From the NCBI GenBank assembly GCA_947458475.1, contig CANGZP010000008.1, positions 1 to 50,887 of the forward strand: DNA of 50,887 nucleotides, given 5' to 3'. This DNA comes from Cyclobacteriaceae bacterium (GTDB lineage: Bacteria > Bacteroidota > Bacteroidia > Cytophagales > Cyclobacteriaceae). Below, piece after piece: positions 44,067 to 50,887 of the stretch. Position numbers and translations under genes: made by a program. Numbering within the stretch: the stretch's first letter is position 1; each line of letters starts with the position of its first letter. The notes below the pieces were generated by a model. The model was not told where the DNA came from. It did not search any database and saw only the letters and a program-made list of their open reading frames with translations.

Positions 44067-45416
44067 ATGGATGACCCCTACCCGAGTTACTTACTGATAG
44101 CCCAGGTTTCTTCATTTTCATTCTCTTATTTTTTGTTTAATGGGCTCGCGCTCCTTATCCTCCTGGTAGGATCTGCATTGGTATCTGGTTCTGAAGTTGC
44201 CTTTTTTTCGTTGAGTAAAGACGAGCTAACCGATCTCAACCAAAAACATCCAGAAAAAGGGCGTGTGATCACCAGCTTATTGGCCACCCCAAAAATCTTG
44301 CTCAGTACTGTTCTAATCCTAAATAACCTAATCAATATTGGTATCGTCACCTTGACGACCTTTGTTACCTGGACACTTTTTGGAACCAACGCTACTGGCC
44401 TAGTCGTCATCTTAATTCAAACGGTAGGCGTCACCTTCGCCATCGTATTTTTTGGAGAGATCGTACCAAAAGTGTATGCCAACCAAGCCAACACCCGTTT
44501 TGCATTGGCACTTGCAAGGCCAATTACTTTCTTCACGCACCTTCTAAAACCTTTTTCAGCATTCCTAATCGCTTTTAGCAACATCATTGAAAAGCGCGTT
44601 CAACAAAAAGGGTACGCACTTTCCGTAGATGAACTGAATCAAGCTTTGGAATTGACCACAGAAGACACCCCGGAAGAAGAAAAAGAAATCCTTCGCGGCA
44701 TCGTGAACTTTGGAACGCTAAGCGTCCGTCAGGTCATGAAAAGCCGCATGGAAATCTCTGCCATAGATGTTGAAATTGATTTCCATGAGCTCATGGATAA
44801 AGTCAATAAAAGTGGCTACTCTAGAATCCCAGTGTATGAAGAGACGATTGACCGTATTGTAGGAATTCTCTACATCAAGGACCTGCTTCCACACATCGAA
44901 AAAGATGAAACCTTCGAGTGGAAATCCTTGATTCGAAAGAGTTTCTTCGTGCCTGAAAACAAAAAAGCAGACTCGCTCCTCAAAGATTTTCAAAAAATGC
45001 GCGTGCACATGGCTATTGTCGTAGATGAATATGGCGGCACCTCTGGCTTAATCACGCTAGAAGACTTAATTGAGGAGATTATTGGAGAAATCAACGATGA
45101 GTTTGACGACACAGACACCCTATTCTTTCAGGAGATCGATGTGGATACCTTTATCTTTGAAGGGAAGGTTTCCCTTAATGATTTTTGCAAAAAACTAGAT
45201 TTAGATACCCAAGTCTTTGATGAGGTCAAGGGTGAAAGCGAATCTCTTGGCGGCTTGCTCCTTGAGCTAAACTCCAAGCTGCCAAAAAACGGCACTAAAA
45301 TCGGCTTCAAAGATTTTGAATTCACCATCTTGGCGGTAGATACACGCAAAATTAAAAAAGTAAAAGTCCACTTAAACGGAGGTGAAAAAGACAGTACTTC
45401 CCCATTCACAGACTAA
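44067..45416 (+). CDS. gldE: GldE-like gliding-associated CNNM/CBS/CorC protein
   Basis: 449 residues. A CNNM-type transmembrane domain (about 20-190) contains GSALVSGSEVAFFSLSKDEL (about 35-54). A CBS-domain pair follows (about 205-330: MKSRMEISAIDVEIDF; HMAIVVDEYGGTSGLITLED). A C-terminal CorC/HlyC transporter-associated domain (about 345-430) closes the protein. This is the HlyC/CorC architecture, and the position after mutY and ssb matches gldE of gliding Bacteroidota, which supports GldD/GldE function in motility or T9SS. A gldD gene usually follows but none is visible here. Without it, a general magnesium/cobalt-efflux role cannot be excluded. Confidence 0.9.
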   Translation: MDDPYPSYLLIAQVSSFSFSYFLFNGLALLILLVGSALVSGSEVAFFSLSKDELTDLNQKHPEKGRVITSLLATPKILLSTVLILNNLINIGIVTLTTFVTWTLFGTNATGLVVILIQTVGVTFAIVFFGEIVPKVYANQANTRFALALARPITFFTHLLKPFSAFLIAFSNIIEKRVQQKGYALSVDELNQALELTTEDTPEEEKEILRGIVNFGTLSVRQVMKSRMEISAIDVEIDFHELMDKVNKSGYSRIPVYEETIDRIVGILYIKDLLPHIEKDETFEWKSLIRKSFFVPENKKADSLLKDFQKMRVHMAIVVDEYGGTSGLITLEDLIEEIIGEINDEFDDTDTLFFQEIDVDTFIFEGKVSLNDFCKKLDLDTQVFDEVKGESESLGGLLLELNSKLPKNGTKIGFKDFEFTILAVDTRKIKKVKVHLNGGEKDSTSPFTD

Positions 45417-45461
45417 TTTTTTATTTGGCACTTTGCCAATTCTACTACTCGTTTATTGGGG

Positions 45462-45498
45462 ATAGTGCAATTCAATAATAGAAATTGCACTATTTTTT
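45462..45498 (+). terminator. Intrinsic terminator of gldE
   Basis: ATAGTGCAATT (45462-45472) pairs perfectly with AATTGCACTAT (45483-45493), followed by six Ts. Confidence 0.92.
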
Positions 45499-45742
45499 CC
45501 AGTTGTACAAAATATTTTCCTTCCGATTTCAAAAAACTAGCTTTCGAGTTTTAAATCTGCCTTGTTTTTAAAATTAGGCAGATTATTTTTTTTTAATCTT
45601 CAAAAAAACTTCGGAAATATTTATCTTATTTTTAATAAAAAAGATTTTTTCAAATCATTTTATCATGATTATGGGTTTTAAATTATGCTTATTTTAAAAA
45701 AATCAGTAATTTTTGAATTTCAAACCTATTAAACTTATTAAA
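45499..45742. other. AT-rich leader region of gltB with a second terminator
   Basis: No coding sequence. It contains the second terminator described separately and the presumed gltB promoter. TAATTTTTG about 33 bp before the ATG is close to, but not, an exact TAnnTTTG. Confidence 0.5.
45554..45594 (+). terminator. Second intrinsic terminator upstream of gltB
   Basis: AATCTGCC (45554-45561) pairs with GGCAGATT (45577-45584) and is followed by a run of nine Ts. It lies 60 bp beyond the gldE terminator, so it may end a small RNA or a gltB leader, or simply back up the first. Confidence 0.8.
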
Positions 45743-48700
45743 ATGGAGCAAGGGTTATATCGGCAGGAGTTTGAGCACGACTCCTGCGGTATTGGAGCAG
45801 TAGTAGACCTCAGCAATGAACCTACTCACGAAACCATCAGCGGGGCTTTGTATATGCTCAGTAACATGGAACACCGTGGAGGCAGAGGAGCTGATCCCAA
45901 AACAGGCGATGGAGCTGGTATTTCCATCCAAATCCCCCACCAGTTTCTTCAAGATGTAACCGCACGTACAGAGATTCAGCTGCCCGAACCTGGAGAGTTT
46001 GGTTTAGGCATGACTTTTTTTCCTACCAACAAGCAGCTTTACGCCAAAGCCAAGGCTTTACTTAACCAACTCATCGAAGAGTTGGGCTTTGTGCTGATTG
46101 GCTACCGAAAGGTTCCTATTGATGAAACTATCCCCGGTTCAAGTGCGCTAGAAGTGATGCCGATTATCGAACAGGTATTTGTTCGCCACAAGGATGGGAT
46201 TCAAGGTCTTGACCTTGAGCGTAAACTCTATGTACTGCGAAATTACGCAAGCTCAAAAATCAATTCAGAAATCCCCGGCGTCAATCAAGCCTTCTATTTT
46301 GCAAGCTTCAGTTCCTTAACCGTAGTGTACAAAGGACAGCTGCGAACGGATCAGGTACTCCCTTTCTTCAAGGACCTTCAAAATCCCCGCATTGCTTCAG
46401 CCTTTGCCATCGTTCACTCTAGATTTAGCACCAATACCTTTCCAAACTGGAGACTGGCACAACCCTTTCGCTACCTTTCTCACAACGGAGAAATCAATAC
46501 CATTCGCGGCAATTTGAACAAAATGAAGTCCAAAGAGGCCTTGATGAAATCTGCCTTTTTTAGCCCAGAAGAGTTGGCAATGCTCATGCCCATCACCAAC
46601 AAATTGAACTCCGATTCTGCCAATTTGGATGCCATGGTGGAACTACTCACCCTTAGTGGGCGGAGCCTTCCGCATGCGATGATGATGCTCGTGCCGGAAG
46701 CTTGGCAGGACAACGAGGTCATGGACAAGGAGCGAGCAGCATTCTATAAGTTTCATGCTTCCCTAGTAGAACCCTGGGATGGACCTGCCGCACTTTTATT
46801 TACAGACGGCAAATCGGTGGGCGCCACACTCGATCGAAATGGACTTCGACCGCTTCGCTATTTCATCACCAAAGACCAGCGCCTCATCCTCTCCTCCGAG
46901 GCTGGAGCGCTCCCAATCCGGGAAGCAACCATCACCCAAAAAGGAAGAATCAGCCCTGGGCGTATGCTATGGGCAGACTTGGAAAAAGGAAAGGTCCTCC
47001 TCGACGATGAAGTCAAAGGGGAGATTTGCAGACGACAGCCCTACGAACAATGGGTCAATGAAAAGCGAACCAAACTCAGGCTTGTGCCAGAGCCCGAAGA
47101 ACTTAGCTATACCTACCAAACAGCCGAAATTCATGAACGCCAAACTATTTTTGGCTACACCTCTGAGGAGCTTAAAGTGATTTTAGCCCCGCTTGGAAAT
47201 GAGGGTCAGGAAGCAGTTGGATCGATGGGAGCAGACACGCCATTGGCCGTGCTCTCAAAGCAAAGCCAGCACATTTCAAATTACTTCAAGCAGCTTTTTG
47301 CCCAGGTGAGCAACCCACCCATCGACCCCATTCGAGAACGGTTGGTGATGTCCCTTTTCACCAGAATTGGTGAGGGCCATAATATTTTGGAAGAAAGCCC
47401 ACTTCACACCAAGCAAATCCATATTTCGCAGCCAGTCCTACTCAATGCCGACTTGGAAAAAATTACACGTCTTGAGCATTTGGGCTACCGAACCAAGCGC
47501 CTATTTGGACATTTTGTGGCAGACCACCAGCCCGGAAGACTATTGGCTGCATTGGATCAGCTGTGCAAAGAAGCGGAAGATGCAATTTTGATCGAAGGAA
47601 AAAATGTACTCATACTATCGGACAGAAATAGCTCTGATACACTCGCGCCTATTCCCTCCCTACTCGCCATCGGGGCAGTACACCAACATTTGGTCAAGAA
47701 AAAAATTCGTACGCGTGCAGGATTGGTTCTTGAATCTGCTGACATCCGAGAAGTGCACCACTTCGCCACCGCAATTGGCTATGGAGTGTCTGCCATCAAC
47801 CCGTACTTGGCGCTAGAATCCCTATTGGATCTTCATCGAAAAGGAGAACTCCCTGGAGCCAGGGATGAGAAAACAGTCCTAAGCAACTATCAAAAAGGAA
47901 TTGGAAAAGGATTGCTCAAGGTGCTCTCCAAAATGGGCATTTCAACCCTGCAATCGTATCAGGGCGCACAGATTTTTGAAGCCATAGGCCTAGGTCCAGA
48001 GGTGATGGATCGCTGTTTCAAAGGCACCACCTCCCGAATTAGTGGCATTTCCTTCGATGAACTAGCAGAGGAAGTATTGATCCGCCACCGTGCAGCTTAC
48101 CTTCCACATACAGGCGTGTTGGAAACAGGGGGGCTATACCAGTGGAAAAGAAGGGGAGAAAAACACCTGTTTAATCCAGAAACGATTCACCTACTCCAAA
48201 AATCTACCCGAATGGGTGATTATGGACTGTATCAAAAATTTGCTTCAAAAATTAACGAGCAAAGTCAAGATGCGATGACTTTGAGGGGCTTGTTTGAATT
48301 CAAAAAGCAAATCTCCGTTCCCCTAGAGGAGGTTGAGCCTGAAGAACAAATCATGAAGCGATTCGCTACAGGCGCAATGTCCTTCGGCTCCATCTCCCAT
48401 GAAGCCCATGCCACCTTAGCGATCGCCATGAACCGAATCGGCGCAAAAAGTAATACGGGTGAAGGAGGAGAGGATGAGCAGCGTTACGAAAAAAAGGCAA
48501 ACGGAGACTGGGAAAGATCTGCGATTAAACAAGTGGCATCGGGACGCTTTGGAGTCACTTCCCACTACTTGACCCATGCGGAAGAGCTTCAGATAAAAAT
48601 GGCTCAAGGTGCAAAGCCTGGAGAAGGAGGGCAACTTCCGGGACACAAAGTGGACGACTGGATCGGTCGAGTAAGACATTCCACGCCTGGGGTAGGTTTA

Positions 48701-50236
48701 ATTTCCCCTCCTCCACACCACGACATTTACTCCATTGAGGACCTGGCACAGTTGATTTACGATCTAAAAAACGCAAATCGAACTGCTCGCATCAATGTAA
48801 AATTAGTGTCCCAAGCAGGAGTAGGCACCGTCGCTGCCGGCGTAGCCAAAGCCATGGCAGATGTGATCTTGATTTCTGGCGCAGATGGAGGTACCGGAGC
48901 ATCTCCCCTGAGCTCAATTCGCCATGCTGGACTGCCTTGGGAACTAGGGCTCTCTGAAGCACACCAAACCCTGGTCAAAAACAACCTCAGAAGTCGGGTG
49001 GTGCTTCAAACAGATGGACAACTGCGCACAGGTCGTGACCTTGCCATTGCCACGCTTTTGGGCGCGGAAGAATGGGGGATTGCTACCGGAGCTCTGATAG
49101 CCGAAGGATGCATCATGATGCGCAAGTGCCACCTCAATACCTGCCCTGTAGGCATCGCCACACAAGACCCCGAGCTGAGAAAATTATTTACGGGTGACCC
49201 CGACCATGTGGTCAACTACTTCAAATTTATCGTGCAAGACCTTCGGGAGATCATGGCCTCCCTTGGCTTCCGCACCATCGATGAGATGGTAGGCCAAAGC
49301 CAAGTCTTACAGGCCAGCACCCATCTCAAACACTGGAAATGGGATAAGTTGGACCTTTCTCCCATTTTCCACAAGGTAGAAGTGCCCAGCCATGTGGGGA
49401 TTTACAAGCAAATCGACCAAGAGGTATCCTTAGACGAAGTGCTAGACCGAAAGTTGATCGCCAAAGCAACTCCTGCTTTGGAACAAGCGATCCCTGTTCA
49501 GGGGCACTTTGATATCAAAAATACCGACCGCTCAGTGGGAGCCATGCTCTCGAATGAGATCTCCAAAATCTACGGAAGCGTAGGCCTTCCCGAAGACAGC
49601 ATCCACATCACTTTCAGTGGTTCGGCTGGACAGACCTTTGGCGGATTTCTCGCCCGAGGGGTCAACTTTGAGCTGGAAGGAGAAGCGAATGATTACTTTG
49701 GAAAGGGCCTTTCCGGGGGCAGACTGATAGTTTACCCAAGTAGAAATGCACGTTTCCTCGCAGAGGAAAATATCCTGATCGGCAACGTAGCCTTCTATGG
49801 TGCCACCTCCGGGGAAGCCTTTATCAATGGAAAAGGAGGCGAGCGCTTCTGCGTGCGTAACTCTGGCGTCAAAGCCGTCATTGAAGGGATTGGCGACCAT
49901 GGATGCGAATACATGACGGGTGGACTGCTTGTCAACCTTGGTGAAATCGGGAGAAATTTTGGTGCGGGAATGAGCGGTGGAATAGCCTACATCCTTGAAG
50001 AATACCAAGCCGAAGTCAACCGGGAAATGGTGGATTTGGATCCCTTGGATGAACAGGATTTTGAAACGCTCTACAGTTACCTGAAGCGACATGTGGCCTT
50101 TACTCGAAGTGCCTTGGCTCAAGGGTATTTGGAAAATTGGGAACAGACCAAAACCAGATTTATCAAAGTTATGCCAAGAGACTACAAAGCAGTATTGGCA
50201 AAAAAATCAGCTCAACAAGAACGAACCTTCGCATAA
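45743..50236 (+). CDS. gltB: Glutamate synthase, large (alpha) subunit
   Basis: 1497 residues from ATG 45743. An upstream TTG at 45713 adds ten unlikely codons. The N-terminal glutamine amidotransferase domain has the nucleophile Cys at about residue 15, in FEHDSCGIGAV, so the propeptide removed to expose Cys is very short. The FMN-binding synthase domain (about 800-1200) contains GEGGEDEQRYEKK, KLVSQAGVGTVAAGVAKAMA and GTGASPLSS. The 3Fe-4S cluster motif C-x5-C-x4-C lies in GCIMMRKCHLNTCPVG. The C-terminal beta-helix (about 1240-1480) has FLARGVNFELEGEANDYFGK and similar glycine-rich turns. It converts 2-oxoglutarate and glutamine to two glutamates. gltD starts 1 bp after its stop. Confidence 0.97.
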   Translation: MEQGLYRQEFEHDSCGIGAVVDLSNEPTHETISGALYMLSNMEHRGGRGADPKTGDGAGISIQIPHQFLQDVTARTEIQLPEPGEFGLGMTFFPTNKQLYAKAKALLNQLIEELGFVLIGYRKVPIDETIPGSSALEVMPIIEQVFVRHKDGIQGLDLERKLYVLRNYASSKINSEIPGVNQAFYFASFSSLTVVYKGQLRTDQVLPFFKDLQNPRIASAFAIVHSRFSTNTFPNWRLAQPFRYLSHNGEINTIRGNLNKMKSKEALMKSAFFSPEELAMLMPITNKLNSDSANLDAMVELLTLSGRSLPHAMMMLVPEAWQDNEVMDKERAAFYKFHASLVEPWDGPAALLFTDGKSVGATLDRNGLRPLRYFITKDQRLILSSEAGALPIREATITQKGRISPGRMLWADLEKGKVLLDDEVKGEICRRQPYEQWVNEKRTKLRLVPEPEELSYTYQTAEIHERQTIFGYTSEELKVILAPLGNEGQEAVGSMGADTPLAVLSKQSQHISNYFKQLFAQVSNPPIDPIRERLVMSLFTRIGEGHNILEESPLHTKQIHISQPVLLNADLEKITRLEHLGYRTKRLFGHFVADHQPGRLLAALDQLCKEAEDAILIEGKNVLILSDRNSSDTLAPIPSLLAIGAVHQHLVKKKIRTRAGLVLESADIREVHHFATAIGYGVSAINPYLALESLLDLHRKGELPGARDEKTVLSNYQKGIGKGLLKVLSKMGISTLQSYQGAQIFEAIGLGPEVMDRCFKGTTSRISGISFDELAEEVLIRHRAAYLPHTGVLETGGLYQWKRRGEKHLFNPETIHLLQKSTRMGDYGLYQKFASKINEQSQDAMTLRGLFEFKKQISVPLEEVEPEEQIMKRFATGAMSFGSISHEAHATLAIAMNRIGAKSNTGEGGEDEQRYEKKANGDWERSAIKQVASGRFGVTSHYLTHAEELQIKMAQGAKPGEGGQLPGHKVDDWIGRVRHSTPGVGLISPPPHHDIYSIEDLAQLIYDLKNANRTARINVKLVSQAGVGTVAAGVAKAMADVILISGADGGTGASPLSSIRHAGLPWELGLSEAHQTLVKNNLRSRVVLQTDGQLRTGRDLAIATLLGAEEWGIATGALIAEGCIMMRKCHLNTCPVGIATQDPELRKLFTGDPDHVVNYFKFIVQDLREIMASLGFRTIDEMVGQSQVLQASTHLKHWKWDKLDLSPIFHKVEVPSHVGIYKQIDQEVSLDEVLDRKLIAKATPALEQAIPVQGHFDIKNTDRSVGAMLSNEISKIYGSVGLPEDSIHITFSGSAGQTFGGFLARGVNFELEGEANDYFGKGLSGGRLIVYPSRNARFLAEENILIGNVAFYGATSGEAFINGKGGERFCVRNSGVKAVIEGIGDHGCEYMTGGLLVNLGEIGRNFGAGMSGGIAYILEEYQAEVNREMVDLDPLDEQDFETLYSYLKRHVAFTRSALAQGYLENWEQTKTRFIKVMPRDYKAVLAKKSAQQERTFA

Positions 50237-50237
50237 T

Positions 50238-50887
50238 ATGGGTGCCAAAGACGGATTTTTACACTACAATCGAGAGACCCCTTCAAGCCGGGATCCTCAA
50301 GTTCGGCTGGGGGATTATCAGGAAATTTATACCCCGTTTTCTGAGAAACAGCTACACAACCAGGCCGCGCGTTGCATGGACTGCGGGGTGCCATTTTGCC
50401 ACAACGGCTGCCCACTTGGAAATGTGATCCCAGAATTTAACGAGGCGGTTTACCAGGAAAACTGGTTGCAGGCCATCCGCATCCTGAAGAGCACCAATAA
50501 CTTCCCGGAGTTTACCGGTAGAATATGTCCCGCCCCTTGTGAAGCGAGCTGCGTGCTAGGAATCAGCAAGGATCCGGTAGCCATCGAGTTGATTGAAAAG
50601 AACATTGTCGAAAATGCCTACGAACTTGGACTAATTGCCCCTTCCCCTCCAAAAGTGCGAACAGGAAAGCGAGTGGCAGTAATTGGCTCCGGACCTGCGG
50701 GTCTTGCTGCTGCAGACCAACTCAATCAGGCAGGACATGCCGTCAGCCTTTTTGAAAAAAATGCCAAAATTGGTGGGCTGCTGCGCTATGGGATACCCGA
50801 CTTTAAGTTGGAAAAATGGGTGATCGATCGAAGAATTGCGGTGATGGAGGCAGAGGGAGTTCAGTTTATCACCCAAACGGAAATCGG
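50238..50887 (+). CDS. gltD: Glutamate synthase, small (beta) subunit, truncated by the window end
   Basis: 216 complete codons are present and the frame runs out of the window. It starts MGAKDGFLHYNRETPSSRDP. The two 4Fe-4S motifs are CMDCGVPFCHNGCPLGN (about 46-62) and ICPAPCEASC (about 96-105). The FAD-binding dinucleotide fold begins at VAVIGSGPAGLAAADQL (about 145-161) and continues GGLLRYGIPDFKLEKWVIDR. It transfers electrons from NAD(P)H to GltB. The stop of gltB and this ATG are separated by 1 bp, so translation is probably coupled. Confidence 0.96.
   Translation, partial: MGAKDGFLHYNRETPSSRDPQVRLGDYQEIYTPFSEKQLHNQAARCMDCGVPFCHNGCPLGNVIPEFNEAVYQENWLQAIRILKSTNNFPEFTGRICPAPCEASCVLGISKDPVAIELIEKNIVENAYELGLIAPSPPKVRTGKRVAVIGSGPAGLAAADQLNQAGHAVSLFEKNAKIGGLLRYGIPDFKLEKWVIDRRIAVMEAEGVQFITQTEI

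Noticed and set aside
49532-50122. Long minus-strand open frame opposite gltB
   Set aside because: It lies wholly within strongly conserved gltB coding sequence. Its translation has no recognisable domain.

Overview
The window reads as chromosomal DNA of a Bacteroidota member, most likely order Cytophagales (an Algoriphagus/Cyclobacteriaceae-like organism; the genus is inference). The signs are a gliding-motility-type GldE, an Oar-like TonB-dependent receptor, a CotH protein with a type IX secretion (T9SS) sorting tail, a DUF3127 protein, a 29-residue COX24-like protein, few Shine-Dalgarno sequences, and several copies of the Bacteroidota -7 promoter element TAnnTTTG. Most genes are housekeeping or envelope genes. 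There is no phage, transposase, rRNA or CRISPR array. The window opens in an intergenic terminator and ends inside gltD.

Layout. 1-4.5 kb: one giant AsmA-like envelope protein (minus). 4.5-5.3 kb: a gene-free stretch with two homologous minus-strand RNA genes. Each has its own -7-like element, a tRNA-like T-arm and acceptor, and its own intrinsic terminator. This is the most unusual content in the window. 5.3-16.5 kb: RluD-type pseudouridine synthase, a PLP enzyme, an AlbA_2 protein, uvrB, a DUF4105 protein, a secreted beta-rich protein, a GntP permease, RidA and an MltF-type lytic transglycosylase. 16.6-23 kb: an RND tripartite efflux operon headed by an alpha/beta hydrolase. 23-26.4 kb: Oar-like receptor. 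26.9-31.8 kb: YhhN, aspS, an M23 peptidase and an RluF-type enzyme. 31.9-34.6 kb: an AT-rich CotH surface protein with a tandem 97-residue module. 34.7-37.2 kb: aldehyde dehydrogenase, then an ECF sigma factor with a small overlapping partner. 37.6-43 kb: DUF3127, a two-gene YdeI islet between perfect 50-bp direct repeats, rng, a COX24-like mini-protein, a TPR protein and an HU protein, with mutY divergent. 43.5-50.9 kb: ssb, gldE, gltB and gltD (cut by the window end).

How the genes work together. Clear functional groups are the efflux operon (hydrolase, adaptor, pump, TolC), the HU-TPR-COX24-rng run, the mutY-ssb-gldE run typical of Bacteroidota, and the gltBD glutamate synthase pair. Two signs of genome plasticity stand out: the YdeI islet, whose flanking repeat is the last ten codons of rng plus its terminator, and a family of short dispersed intergenic repeats at about 26.8, 27.6, 36.2 and 36.3 kb. 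All functional calls rest on reading motifs by eye. No database search was run.
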